DNA of 64,000 nucleotides. Source: Lomentospora prolificans (lineage: Eukaryota > Ascomycota > Sordariomycetes > Microascales > Microascaceae). This document shows, one piece after another, positions 47,185-61,354 of this stretch. The notes under the pieces were generated by a model. The model ran no database searches and had not been told where the DNA came from. It saw nothing but the letters and a program-made list of their open reading frames with translations. Every line of letters begins with the position of its first letter. The first letter of the stretch is position 1. The stretch is from the NCBI GenBank assembly GCA_029532625.1, contig JARFXM010000009.1, positions 4,030,001 through 4,094,000 on the forward strand, given 5' to 3'. The position numbers and the translations under genes are program-made.

Positions 47185-50100
47185 CGCGCGGGGTTTCATG
47201 GTAAAGTCGGCTCCCTCAAATAAAGGAGGAAAAAGAAAGCAAGGCCTTCTGGTAAAAGCAACTATCTACAAGGAACTTCTGGAACTTTCTTCTTTGGGAT
47301 GATTTTTTTCTTGAATGTTCGCAACAGCTTCTGGGAACAAGTAGCTGAGGCGACAGGCTAGGCGTGAATATCCTTCTCGATCGGGTATAGGCCGGGGAAC
47401 TGACAGGCGCTCAGCTGAGCCAGGTATCCAGTCAAAAAGGTCTGGTGGTCGACCCTGAGCGATAAGTGCCGACCAAACTCCGGGAAGCAAACAAGAAAAA
47501 GAAGGGCCGGCGGACAAGCATGTTACCGGGTGCTGATCGGACTCGATGGTTCATCCGAAGCACGAAAGGGGAGGGGTAGGCTGGGAAGGTCCGGAAATGG
47601 AATAGTGTGTAGAGCTGGGGAAGAGCAAGTGTGTGTCCAAGGATGCGCGCCCTCCAGCACCGCCGGAGAGAAGTAGCCAAGTAGCCAAGTGATATTACAC
47701 CCTTTCCTGCGCCATGGAACAGACCGTATGCGAGAAGGCGCACTCACATCTTCAGCCTGCGGTTTCCTGTGCTGCGGGGGATACTTTCTTTTGCAGCTTT
47801 GCGCCTCAATGTCTTGGAGTGAGGGAAAGCTGACGTCCATCCAACTTGAGGTGGAGCTCGGTCAGCACGGACCAACACCGAGCATGCTCACCAGCGTGCA
47901 GATTTGGGTAAGTTCTAGGCATTCGAAAAAACGAAAAACGTGCTCCTTCTACTGTTAGATGAGACAACCTCATTTCCTAGTCTCTATAGCTTAAACCCAG
48001 CGCCTTGCTTTTTACAGCTGAACGAATCTCCCCCTCAACTGGTAACGGCCCCTTAGCCGAAGCAAGTACAGCATCCGACAAAAAGAAAGAACACAGAAAG
48101 AGTTGGAGGTTCGTATGTAAGTGCCTGGTGCTACCAGGTGGAAGAGGCACCTATGAAAGCTAGCGCCGGAAGTATGTAGGTGAGAGCAGCTCGAACCGAG
48201 TGTGCAGCGAAGAAAGGTAAAATTATAACCCGAGCGAAACGGCATGAGTCTGGGCCTCCATGCATTCATACTCTCGGGCAAAGAATGATTTTGCACTTCC
48301 TGATGAGACGCTTGCTTTTCTCCGCGCTTGGACGCTACAAATGGGCAGCAATCGAACAAAGTTTTGCCTCCCTCGTTGTGGTGAAGTCTGCCGGAGATTG
48401 CATTCCGTCCGAGGCCACCGGCCAGCTACTGGTAGTAGTGGAAGCTAAAGGAAACAAGGTCACTCCTAGTTCGGAAACCGCCTCTGCTAGCGGAAAGGGG
48501 TGGACAAAGCTTAAAAAGGCAGATCGAAATAGAGTCCAACTTTGCCCCATCGGCTCTATCAGCACCCACATCGCATATGCGGGATGAAATATGCTCTACT
48601 TTGTTGGTTTAGTAATGGGCAGGCTCTACTTGTGCATGATGGATGACAGTTAACGCCTGCTGGCCTCGAGGTTTAGATCAATGATGGTTGGACTCAACAT
48701 CCGTACTTTGTTACACCTCGTGAAGGCTAGTAGGAGATGATGAGATTCTATCCGTCAATGCGACTTGCATAAGGTGTTTTTGGCCTTCCGCCTCAGAGCA
48801 AAGGGCTTTCCCGTCCTGCAGGCGTCCCAATCTGTGTCTTGGTCCCGAAATAGAGGTGAAATGAAAAATATTGTCGAAGCTAGCCCGAGGTAGAAGGGCA
48901 CAGCTGTGCTCACCCACGCTAGTGGATTGTTGCCTCCGAAGGAGGCGATCAATCGCACCACTTCCCTAGTCATCATAGATCGCTTTACCCTGAAAAGAGG
49001 GGAGGCTGAGGCACACAGACGGAGGCACACGGCACAGGCATGCCAGCCAGCCCAGGCTGATCCTGCCAGGTGGTCAAATAAATACATAGAGGGATTGAGA
49101 CCCTAAAAAGGGTTCAATCCGCATATAACGGGCAGCTCCGAGGATGCATTTTATGCTGGGGCAAGGGTAGCGCACGCCATGTACCCAAACCAAAATACTT
49201 TAGGTGAGAGGTACGAAGATGCCATGTACCCAAATTTTCCAAGCTTTTTACACCCACGCCCCACCCTCATGGCTCTCTCTCGACCATCAAACTCTCCTTG
49301 GAAGAAAGAGCAGGCATAGCGTGCACTGACCACTAGCTTAGCAAGGTATAGGGAAAAAGTTACTCAGAAACTACGAAGTAGGTTAGAGGTCGAGACCAAG
49401 GGCCGGCCATAATACGCCACTGCTCTTCTCATGAAGGCGTACGTGTCCAAGGGAAGTGCAAAGGAGGGGGCAACAGAACACCAAGATCGCGCACGCCATG
49501 GGACACCAACAAACTGCACACAGTGATTGAAGATGTGAAGCCATCGTCTCATCCTCCAAGCCATACATGATGCAAAAATGCATGCCAGTGGCAATTTTGC
49601 GTAAATTTCTCGTGAATCTCTTTTTTTTTTTCTTCTCTTCCCTTGAGCTTGGCAGAACCCACCCACCCGCGAGAGACCGAATTGTGCGTTCAATTGTTAC
49701 CTCTTCGTATGCTCAGAGGGCTGTGTTTGACTCTTCTGAACTCGAGACATCGAGTTTCAACGGATCCACTGCTTCCAGCCACTTCCTTCTCCTCCGTTTA
49801 CACTCAATGATTATATTTTCTTCTTCTTTTCGGGACATACACTTCCGTTCCATATGGCCTTCAGCGAGCTGTCCTCTCGCCATGTTGTACAAAAGTAATG
49901 CACCATTTCACCCATACGTCAGAACAATTGCAGCTGCTAAAGCTTTTTCAGCAAATAGTAGGAGGCAATAATGTAGCGATATCTCAAAAATGGCTTGCAC
50001 ATATTGAGGTAATATAGATTTTCTAGAGGCCGTTCGTAATGAAGACGAGAGAGGGGAACACGAGACGGAAAAGATGCAAACCCCCGGCCGCGAGCACAGA

Positions 50101-53100
50101 CTTGAAGATCCCCGTCAGTGACGACATGCTTCGTACATGCGGTTAGAACCTCTCAAAAATTACCCATTACGGTACAGCGTCATCCAAACTCGAATCCTGA
50201 AATGCAGGGTATAAGGGGTATGACGCCCTGGTTGGACCTGTCAAGACAACTGCACTCTCTTTTCCGGATCGTGAGGTTGATGTGTGGCCCCCCAAGAAAC
50301 GATGACGAGGTAGTCAGACCGCACTACCTTAGTGCGTATGAGCCTCCGTCAACCTGGGTATGAATCAACCAAAGACTGGTCTCTGCTTCAAAATGGACCG
50401 GAGCGGGAATTATAGCACCACTGGGCGTTTATTCGCGAGCCGCGGACCAGGAAGAAAAAGGGCACACTTGCGCACACACCACACCATCAAGCCGCCCGCA
50501 AGCCGTTTCAAAAGCTCGTACGGTGGTAATACACTATATACACTATCTTCAACGTTTACGGCGTTGAATTCACGCAGCTCGCCTAGGTATACAGTCCGAT
50601 GCCATCCGAGTCAAAGGCGGCAAGACTGGAATAGTAAGATTGACATTGGCCCCTCTCTTCCATGGAGCTTGCGAATGCTTGATCGCTTCGGGATGTACGG
50701 AGGACGGAGCATTTTTGGGTTTAGCGCCCGGGTCTTTATTCAATGAGAGCGAGCGATGAAGCGATGAATCTGTGAAATTCGCACATTAAGATTATCCTTA
50801 GGGAATGGGGCAAGCCTCCCTAGACGCCCAATCTCACTGCAACGGCACTTGAGGAGCTTTCAGCCGCCTCGAGATGAAGGCGTGCCTTGGCCATGCTAAA
50901 AAAGGAGAGTGCCCCTGTTCAATGATGTGGACTCTCACCTGCTGATCCCTCCTCAAAAACTGGGGGAGGGCCTGTTGGCAGCAGGATGCGACCAGGGAGA
51001 GAAAAGGGCCAGCGTTGCAGTGGCTTAGAGTCAGGATAATGACCGGGGGCGAGAGGCGTGTGGATGATCTTGGGCAGATTTTTGCTCCTTTGATGAAACT
51101 CGGCGGCCGGCATGGTGATTGGTCGAGCGGCGCGCCTGCAACATATTTTACTCTTCCTTCATAATAGTCGACGGCAAGCGGAAGAAGGCGCTTGATGGTG
51201 GAGGGTATCATCGTCAAAACAAAAGGTTTGGCTCCCCACTCGCAGCTCAATTTCAATCTTAGGACAGCCAAAACGAGTCAGGAGTGGCCAATTGACTCGC
51301 AATGGTGGCTAGGAAGGGTCATCTGCCTCACCATCCTCAGGATATATTTCTGCACGTGGAACGCATTATTCAGAACTTGAGGTTTTAAAGCAAGGCCAAG
51401 CCGTGTAATTGCTTCTTCATCACATGGTGGGATTTTTCTAGACGAGCCCAGACAGTTGCTTTTTCGTTCTTTTCTCCAACATTTTTCGCGCCATCTGCAA
51501 ACCTGCTTTTCCAAAAAGGCAGCTTGGTAATGTGCCTGAGGCGAAAAGCGAAACAAAAAGTTGGAGGGAGCACGGAAAGGGTGCGGCAACAGCCCCTGGT
51601 TTCCCGTAGCTACACCTCGACCAATTCTGTCAAAGGACAAAACCAGACCGAGCCGCTCTGCATCTACAACACTGGAAGTATCCGCTAGCCATTGACGGAT
51701 ACCATGGGTCTTCCACACTAAGTTCTGGGTTTCTACGATGGAGCCCGCAACGCAGGGACGGGACGATGATCATGTCTACGGGAAGCGGCCGGGGTCTTAT
51801 CAGCGGTCCATTATTCATGTTCACGGCTGCATATCACCAACGATGAGTGCTCTGCCCCTTTTCTAATGTGCATCGAAAATCTGCACCATCAAACCTTTTG
51901 GGCTAACCAGAGCTTATCTGTTGAGCCGGCTTGACGACGTCGGAATCCCTTCTTTACTTGGACGGGGTTAATGGGCCGTCCGACATGGGACCCCGGACAG
52001 GGAGACGATTTTTTTTTTTTCCTTTTTTTATTATTTCCCTTTTCTCCTAGGAGTTGTTATTGTTCAACACAAAAATTTCCTTGATCAACATGGATCATTA
52101 GTTTGATCTCATCAATGTTGTATCGATGCATGCGAGAACGTTGGAAAAAATTCCTCCTATTTCCCTCCCCCGCATTTTCTTGTACGAATAGCGGCCATCA
52201 AACTACTCGTGGACAGACGAACCCTTGCCCGTGTTGCACGTTAAGGCGGACCAGGGCCAGGGCCAACGAGGGAACATCAACATTTTTTCAACCCACTCCC
52301 TTTTGCCCTTTCGGGCGCTGTACATACGCATATCCTTGGCCCGCAAGACGCACACCACTGAACCCCCCGGCTCTCCAAGTGCGGAGGATAAGAGTACCCT
52401 CGAGCAAAAAAAAAAATAAAAAATAACAGGCAGACAGGACAAACTCCGTCTTCACTCCATGTGTACACAAGGATTATGTTGGAGTCAGAGACGAAGACGG
52501 ACAAGGGCGGCACCCCCTTCTGCAGCTGGTTGCAGGGCGCCTACAACAGGCCTGGCCACAACGATGAATATCCTGCAACTATTCGACCATCGGGGATCGG
52601 CATACCCTTTGATCAAAAAACGACGAGTCAATATTAAACCCTTTCGCGCACCACTTTCCACATGTCAAGAAACTTCAACCTGCATTTTCGAGTAAATTCC
52701 CTCCCCGTGTTGGTAGGCGGCTGGGGAATAGGCAGCTCGGTCAATGACCGTTGTACGAAGTAGTATACGGCCGGCACCCAAAATTAGCATACACCCTCAT
52801 ACCATCAGTTGATGAGTCTCATCAATAGCAACAAAAAGGAACAAGGAAAAAGTAGATTGCGCAGGCCACGGAGATTTCACGACGGTCTGGTAGAAAACCC
52901 CCTGACCATCCGCTCAAGCCAAGGAGGACACCATATTGTGCACCCTGCACTCGGAACGCTGACCGAAACTGCATTGTGCACGCACGCAAACCCGTTTCGT
53001 GGTGATGTGCATCCAGTTTCCCCTTGGAATGCCGCTAGCCTGCGCACGAGACCCATGGGAGCACTAAGATGTGCACCGAGGATAAGGATACTATGCTTTG

Positions 53101-53556
53101 ACGCTCTCCACTAGACCCAAAAAATCAGGACGGAATCCGTACTAATTCCAAGCAATGCGTTCCGGCCAAAGAAACGCGGAATTCCAAAGTCCTCGAGAGG
53201 GGGTTCCGAGGCCAAGGCCAGGACGAGGCTAATTCATAAGATGCGTTTGCATTGGCATTTCAAATGTGTGAGGATCGAGTGTTTCTTGTGGGGAAGCGAA
53301 GAGCATACGATTATTATGCTCTCTGCGAAATTGATATGACCTAATATAGACTAGAAAGTTCATAACAGTGTCGAGCAGTTTGGCGACATGCTACAGTAAC
53401 AATGTAAGCTTGGCCATAGCTGGCCATGGGGTTTCAACACGGCTCGCTGCGGGTCTCGTTCGTTGGACAGAGCCGTGTGAGATCTTCGTTGCTTGGAAGA
53501 TCGCCAGGGTTGCGAGACGGCTGGGACGGTTTGGGCGGAATTGAGGCGCTGGTGTA

Positions 53557-53575
53557 TTTTTTTTTTTTTTTTTTT
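53557..53575 (+). repeat. T19 homopolymer
   Basis: Nineteen consecutive T on plus within the gene-poor region. Confidence 0.9.
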
Positions 53576-54621
53576 CACTTTGCTTCACGCCCGCTCGGAT
53601 CATTGCTAACGGTTTAGACGATCGAACCTCTTTCGAGGCAAAAAGCGACGCCGCCAGCGCCCAATGCGCTCCAGACGCCCCCTCCACCACTTAACACGGC
53701 TAGTAATATTGGCGGTTGGCGTTCCTCTATGCTTAAAAGATAGGCGGAGGCTAAGTTTTTCAAATGGGGACGCTGATGGAGACAACAAGGGCCAGATCTC
53801 GAGTCTTTCGCCTCTTTTCCCCAACACTAGCAACTATTAGGTCATGCCTGGTGGGTGTGTGTAATAGTAAGCGAAGCATTAGGTTTGTGCTCAGCGTGGA
53901 CTTTCTATTGGATGCCTTTCGCCTCTCCTTTTAATTTGCATTGCTCGAGCTCACACGAGGCTCCATCCCAAGCGCCAACCCTAAGAGGAAAATTTCAAGA
54001 GGGAAAAATACAGTTTTCTCCTGTGGCTGCATGGTCGCCTCAATACAACCAAAACGTCCAGTATGGGGGCGAATAATTTAAGCCTCTGCATACGCATATT
54101 GAGAGTGGGTGTGAAAGCTTGAGAGAGTAATAAATAAAAAAAGAAAGAGAGAAGGAGCTCAAATCGGAGCTTTGAAAGGGGTGTAGGGCGAGTAGGAATG
54201 ATAACGGCGCAATGGATGTCGCACAGCATCCAAAGCGACGCTCGACTTGCCTCCCCTCCCCACCATTCACTCCCCCTTTGACTGTCCTCTCTCTTGTGCG
54301 CCCCCTCCATCAGCGCCTGCCATCTGTTTCAACGCAGCCTATCATTGGGGAATACGAACTCACGAACTCCTCTCATGGTCCCACTCGCGTAGCACGAAGT
54401 TGCGCCGCTGCTGCGACAGTGGGAAGGATGCAGCGGGCTGTCGCAATCAAACTACCACCCTTCCCCACCCCACGTTAACACTCCTTTTGCCCCGTCGAGA
54501 GGCGAAAGGCGCAGCAGAGACTAGTGTTAGCATTTGCTGCAAGTATACTCCAGCCGAGCGTAGTATAGCGTAGTACAGGTCCACTCCTCCTGGGCCCAAG
54601 AGTGGGCGTCTCTCTCGTCTT

Positions 54622-54638
54622 GGGGGGGGGGGGGGGGG
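54622..54638 (+). repeat. G17 homopolymer
   Basis: Seventeen consecutive G on plus, the same length as the tract at 14083. Confidence 0.9.
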
Positions 54639-57600
54639 TTCACTATTAAGAGGGCGTTTTGTCGTCCTTAGGCTAGTGAACAAGGCAATGATTAACACTC
54701 AAATTTTTATTAGAGGGGTAGCGGGCCTGAGCCCTTCTTGGCTGGCTCTTTTTGTTGCACCAGGGTATGGATGACGAGGCCACGAGTGCGCTGGCTCGCG
54801 CTTGGCGACATCTGGGGTAATGGGACGAGGGTGGAGGTTGGTTGATTCCAGAGAGGGGCTTAATCTTAGTCTTGCGTCGTAGACTGCCGTGGAGTCGTGA
54901 ATTAAACATAATGAGCCAGAAGAGTAAGACGGCTTTTTCTTGTGTAGATTAGCGCTATTACCGGTTGGGAGCACTGGCTGGCTTCATCACCGAAGGCATT
55001 CCTCGAGGCGGCTGTTCCAATCCGAGCACATCATTACCAGGACGTCCATCCGTAAGTCCACATTATCCGCCAGCAAATTATACATGCTCCTGCATATCGG
55101 CTCGCGTAATAGCATAGTGTACCCCAGGGTCAAGTTTAACGTCGAGTGCGGAAACACAAGCTGGCCAACCTCGGAAGTGTACATATTTTACTAGTACATC
55201 GAATTGATTATCCACTGGAACACTCCAGTGCAGCGTTGCTTTTACAGTGGGTTAGTAGTGGGTATCGAACCCCAGCCAGCCAGGAGAAAGACCAAAGGAG
55301 GGCTGGAGCTGGAGGGATTGGGGTCGGACCCACTAAAATGTGGAAATAGCTTTTTGCGGGGAAAGGCACTTCGCAATATTCCGTAGCTCCACAGAAGCGT
55401 CAAAAAAGGAAACAAATCAGGCGAAAAAGCAAGCGGAGGTCTAACAACTAAGTACAGAGCAGCTGCAAAGCTGGTTAGTAAGGTCGCATGCTGTTCTAAA
55501 AACGTCGATATATCTCGCACAATCGTACTATGGCTACTAATTAATGCCGCTGGATGATCTTGTTTCCAAACTAGGCGACGCCCCGTCGAGCGATGAAAAG
55601 AAAGCGAAACGTGAATGTCCTTGGGCCGTTAGATTCGCGCTTGCATGGGACAAGATTTTGGTACCCCACAGGAAGGCTGGCCATGTGCGCCGTCCGTGTC
55701 TTGCTGTTTAGACGGTGAAGAAGCAAAGGCATCGTCATAATATTCTCAAGTCTGTTCTCGCGGCTAGAGACAAAAAGGAAAAGCAATGGCGTCTTGCTCG
55801 TTGTCCCCTGGCCCCGCCTAGCCTCTCCTCCCTCGCGCTTTCGGCCTTCCTCGCGACTTTCTTCAACCTCCAACAGATTCTCGTCACAGCTTCAGAGCCT
55901 CCCCCCTCTCTCACAGGCCTTTATTAATCCGGCCAAGTTTAAGTGGGCCAGCGGGGAGAACAAGTGAAGACAAAGACCAATCGAGTTCAAACGCTCTCAG
56001 ATAACGAACTCCCAGTACTGTTTCCTTCCAAGACTTAGTGTCAACCCTTTTCTTTCTCTCCAGATTGCCGTGCTATCCGCTTCGTTGTCCATATCCGCCC
56101 GGAGAGTTGGGTCTCATCCGTTCTCCTCCCCCACCTCCCTTTTTCCAAGGATGGTATCGGTGCCAAACGAAGTCCCTAGCGGCCGAGCCTGCCGAAAGGT
56201 CACGATTGGTCGACTTGCATCATCCCTCTCAAGGGCATTTGTAATGAACGATTCCGTCCTAACATTTGAGAACGACGCGGGGGCAACACACTTCAGGGCC
56301 CATACCACACTAGAGCACCACGCCATCTCTAGATGCGACCTAGGTCTGGGGTAATATGATCCATCTTGCAGTCTGGGTTAGGAAAAGGAGGGAACATTCC
56401 TGGCGAAGCAAGGCACCCCAGCCCACAATTTGCTCATCTGACGACGGCATTCGACTTCTGGTGTATTCGTACGACGATGCCGTCTCGTCATTTACAAGGT
56501 AACGGATGTTGTTACGCCCAGAGGAGGATGCCTTATTACCTTCTGGGGAAAGCCCCGCCTCTGTTGGGAATAGCCTGGCGATTAACCATCGTGTCTGCAT
56601 CCAGCTGGCCATTCCCCAGGTTTTTATCGCCCCCACCATATTTGGTTCGCATGCTTTTACACCATCTCAACATTCAAAGGGGGGTATGAGTGGAACCTTA
56701 AGAATAGGAGACCGGATCAACTGCTGCGTAAATATCCTATTTCGACCAAAAAAGCCTGGCTGCTTTTGGAGTCCAGTCGGGAGGTTTTGGCCGTTGATCA
56801 ACGCCTTCGTCACAGAGGGATGAGGTGTGGTGCGTACTCCTGAGCCTTCGGAGTTTCCAGTCCACTAGCACCGCCCGCATTCATGCTAATCTATCCGTAT
56901 TGTGATGATGATCTCTCACGCCGCCGCATCAACTTGGGGGCGCATCGTCCATCTAACTCCTGTTTTCCTTTCGTAACAGCATGTCTGTGGGAAATGGCCA
57001 TCTGGGACTAACTCCAAGCAATACCCTGCATGCTTTCCTCGAGGTCCTCGATGCACACAGCCGCCCATTCCCACTGCACCCTGCGCCCTCCGGACACGCT
57101 AGTCCTCTTTCAGAGTCCTCAGGTTGAGCATCACACATGCCGTCCTGCAGCCGCCTTCTCATTGAGCTTGGGTGTCATCCGTCTTTCTTCAATGCATCAA
57201 TGTCGGCTTAGTGAGGGCAATTATCGACGATGGCTAGCTTTCTCTCTGAAAGAGGGGGGAGTACGCCTTCAAGCAAAGGGCTATGCCTCATTTGTCTCAT
57301 GAGACATTCCTTGCTCCATTTTTGAACCAGTAGTCTGGCTCCAGCAGCAACTTGAAGCAAAGGAGAGTATATCGCAAGCATCATAGAACGTGGCACTCTG
57401 CGAATTACCAGTGTCACCTGCACAGTTACCTTGAGCCAACCTCCAGCGCAGAGGCAACGTCGGTACTGCCTGAGGATGACGGCCTCTGGTTCAGTACAGC
57501 TGCATTATAGGCTTGTTCTACAAGCACTTACAAGCAAAACAGCCAGCTACACATCAATATTTACTATATTTCCTAGCACCTCTATAAGAGTATAGGACGC

Positions 57601-60600
57601 CACGGCTCCATCATGCTATTCTCAAGCTTCCCTCGCCCTCCCTGGCCCTGACCTCTCGCTTTCAAAGTACCTGCCTTTGAATGCTACTTACATCTACCCT
57701 GGATCATACCGACCAAGTGGTCACGAATCAAACCATCAGGAGCACTAATAGCAGAGTTTCACACCTGAGCACGCAATCATTCAATTTTTTTTTCGCTGGA
57801 TCTGAAAGCTTTGCTCCAATTTTCCAGGGGTCTCGTGGCCCCGAATCACTGGTCGTCTCGTCACACGGAGAAGCAATGTGAATGGCTGAGCGTGATTAAT
57901 ATGACGCCCATCACTCTTCATGCTGGTGATTACGAGGTGTGTGTGCCCCCGATTTACTTGGCTCCCACCACACAGCACAAGCCAAAGCTGGATGAGTACC
58001 TTGGCTCCCAGAGATTTGTTTGTGTTGCCCATGTTCGGTCCTTCTAGATCTCCAGTGCAATTTGATTGTTGAGCAAGTGCCCAAGTCTGGTCGGAGCGAT
58101 GCTCACTATACACTCTGTGTAGCCGTCGGTTAGGGAGCAATCAAGTGCTACCTTGGGCTACTGAAACAACGCCCGCATGCTAGCGGGACTTGTTCTTTGT
58201 CAAGGTTTTTGGTGCCCATGCAAGGGATAAAGGGGTGAATCGACGACGGAACCATGGGAGATTGAAGAAGTCAACAAAGCCAGCGACATGGAGAGGGAAA
58301 GGGGCGATTCCCCAGTACCGATAGCCGTGGATGAAACGAGAGGTAACGAATGTGATGGGGGATCCGACTCAATGGCCTTGGGATTTCCCAGCAAAGGGGC
58401 CCGTGTAGGCTGGTCTTCCTCTTCTCGGTGTGGCGCATCGATTGTCCATCCTTCAGGTTGAAGTTCGTGACCTCCCTAGCTTGGCCATCCCAGAGGTGAG
58501 GACGCCGGGATTGCAAGGGCGTCGGCCTAGTCGGCGGTACTACGAGTAAGAATGGGTAGTGTCAGCCCAGGAGGGCACTTGATGGGATCGCAGTTGCCAA
58601 TCCTCACCAGAAAAAGAGAATGCACCGGCGCCGGCCGTATTTCACGACGACGTCCTCGACTCGCTTTGGGATACCGTCTTGATACCGGGCCACTACGGAA
58701 CCAAGACAGCAGTTTTTCTCCGGAGGTGGATTTATCTTTCCAATTCTAGCGAAGGTTGCGATGTGGTGGGCCAGCAAGCCACCAACAACAGTTTCCGTGT
58801 CCGTGTTGTTGGATTCTCCGGTGTGGTAAGAATCAGCAGTGTAGGCAAAACTGGGAAGCGGGAGGTGACGGCGTGCTGGGTTATCTGGGGCCAACAGACC
58901 GAAGCCGTTCAGCCCCCACCACATCCACATCCTCCCTTGCAGGCTCAGATTGGTGAAATGGGGACGATCTCCGTGCAGGATTAAGGAAGCATGAGCGAAG
59001 CCAATCGGTGCCATCCTTGAGCTGAAGTCATCGAGTTTGGTGACAAGTCGGTGGAAACGGAATGTGTGATGGGCTTTGCAGGAGTGGATGGCCAGCCTCC
59101 TTTTATCTCCTCCAGCCACTGTGAGATGTACTGCTCCTCTGACGGGCGAGTGTCGAGCGCTAGGCTATTCTCCGCCAGCTATGCTTACTCGAGGGTCGCT
59201 CAGGGGCTTGGAGTCGGGTGGTATGCCCGCACCGTTACATGTGATCTGACGCTCTGCACTCCCCAGGAGACAATATCCCCGAAGAGCCTGGAGCATTCGC
59301 GAAGTTTGCCATGTTCGAGAAGTGAGGCTTTTGTCGTTACATGTGACGATTCTCAGGGGCGTTGTGTTACTCCAGCCTGGAGATAACATTGGAAATATTT
59401 ACCGGATATCTCCGGGCTTGTGTTTGCAAAAGCCTAGGCATGGTCAGTCACTCCTTTGGCCGTTGGCAGTTTCGCCTTGTAGCCGCCCCTTGTTCTACAC
59501 GTAAGTCCAAGCCCGCCGGAGTCTCCGAGTTGGCAGAAGGCGGCCGGCTTTAGCACCAAGATGCCGAATCGGTATTGGAAGGGTTGCAGTCCTCCGTTGT
59601 TTCTCGGACCATCCATCCTTTCTCATTACTCGTAATAGGAGCACGAGGCATTGGGGGGGCAACAGCGCTACCACAACCGGGCCAGATTGCCATAAGCACT
59701 AAAAGTTTAGACCCCCAAATGACCAGCACCAAAATCTCACATATCACTTCTCTCGACTTTGGTAAAACCCCGTTCGTGCCGTTCGGCCTCGTCACGTCGG
59801 GAGGCCGCCCCTAGACCTCATCCCCGAGAAGCGAGCGGGCGCAAAGTATTAGTTCGTCCCCCCACCGATTCCTGATTGCCTCTAATATCCGTAGGCTGAA
59901 GGTTGTTATCTATTCTATGCGTGGTTGAGTGCCAATGCACAAGTGTTGCCTACCAAAGGAGCACATACCAAGGCACAGTGGTGGCCTCAGCCTTGCAGCT
60001 CGAACCCTTGCAGCGGCCAGACGACCGGAAGAGGCAGGCCTCCGGACTTAGGCGTGGAGAAGGCGAATTGGGATTTTCACCTCCTCTCGGGTGTACATGA
60101 TACGCATTTGGTGCGACTTGCATGTTTCTGCTCTCACTTTCCATTCTTACTGTTGGGGTAGGTTTTATTTTCCGTGAGAATGTTTGTGTTTACCGGCGAG
60201 TATCGCTCGGCGCCTGAAAGGTGAGGCCGCATCAACCAGCTTGGGACTCATGGGACAGAAAGGAGAGAGGAGAGAGGAGAGAGCCAAGCATCAATGATAT
60301 GTAGGGACTTGGAGCTCTGACAGGGGGAATGCAGGTGGCTTGAAAAGGAAAAAGGGCAAGAGAAAGGAGAAAGGGCTTCCTTCGCTTGGAGGCGCTGACC
60401 AGGGGCGTGATTCCGGTTCTTTTCTCTTTTTTTATTTTATTTTATTTTATTCTTTGATTTATTTTTTATCATTTTTTCCCTTCTTCTTCGTCCCTCTTTC
60501 TCGGCTTCTGTGTAGCCACAGCTGGTGTTGGAGCTGGCTCTGTCCCCTCCCGAGGGGCCAATTGCTCACCACACATTTCTTCTCTTGCATGTGAAAATTG

Positions 60601-61170
60601 CAATGCTCTCTCCCTGGAATGGGAATTTCTTTTACAGCCTCCGAAGCTCCTGGTTGGCCCGGGTGGTCAGAAGATTTGGCCTGTCGGCGTTCATTGCCGG
60701 TTGCTTGCCCGGGGTGCACGACGGTGATGTTCGGTGACTAGGTGCTTCTTCTCCCCGACTGGAATGCTGGAAGAGGGGTCCCGTCGCACGATTATGGATC
60801 CTTCCTCCCAGTTTCTGCGCGACCAGGAGAAGAAGAAGGGGGGAACGGAGAAGAGCCAGCCGATCCTGGCCTGAGCTTTTGGAAGAACTGTGAGAGGCGT
60901 CGGCGTCGGCGTAGAAGCGAGCCTGTTGGGTTGTGGTTGGACAGTACCGTCTATCATCGCAACCCCCCTTGTGCGATCGTGGGCTAACCACCTGAGGAAG
61001 CGATGAGGCGCACGCCCCTCATCTGACGGAATGGACGTCTGCATCGGCTGCCTAGCTACAGTTTCCACGGCCGTCTGTCGGGGGAATGCACATCCTTGCA
61101 GGAAGGTGGAGAGGGTTTGAACGGGGCGAGGTTGGATCGAAGCAGGCTCGCGTCGACTAACACCGAAGCG

Positions 61171-61200
61171 CTGCCTAGATCTGCCTAGATCTGCCTAGAT
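61171..61200 (+). repeat. 10-bp unit in three perfect tandem copies
   Basis: CTGCCTAGAT is repeated three times without a mismatch. Confidence 0.95.
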
Positions 61201-61290
61201 CTCGGCCTGGACGATGCCCATTCTTCTATTTTCCCGATCCCCACACGAGGGAGCTGAGATGAGATCCCCAAAGGCTATCCCTCCTTACCA

Positions 61291-61293
<3 letters not shown>

Positions 61294-61343
<50 letters not shown>

Positions 61344-61354
61344 AGAGAGAAGAG
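61294..61354 (+). repeat. (GA)n microsatellite
   Basis: About 60 nt of near-perfect GA dinucleotides with two small phase slips near the right end. Confidence 0.95.

Noticed and set aside
55240..55320. tRNA-like T-loop on minus (GGGTTCGATACCC)
   Set aside because: Only three T-stem pairs form and no matching 5' acceptor strand or A box is present.
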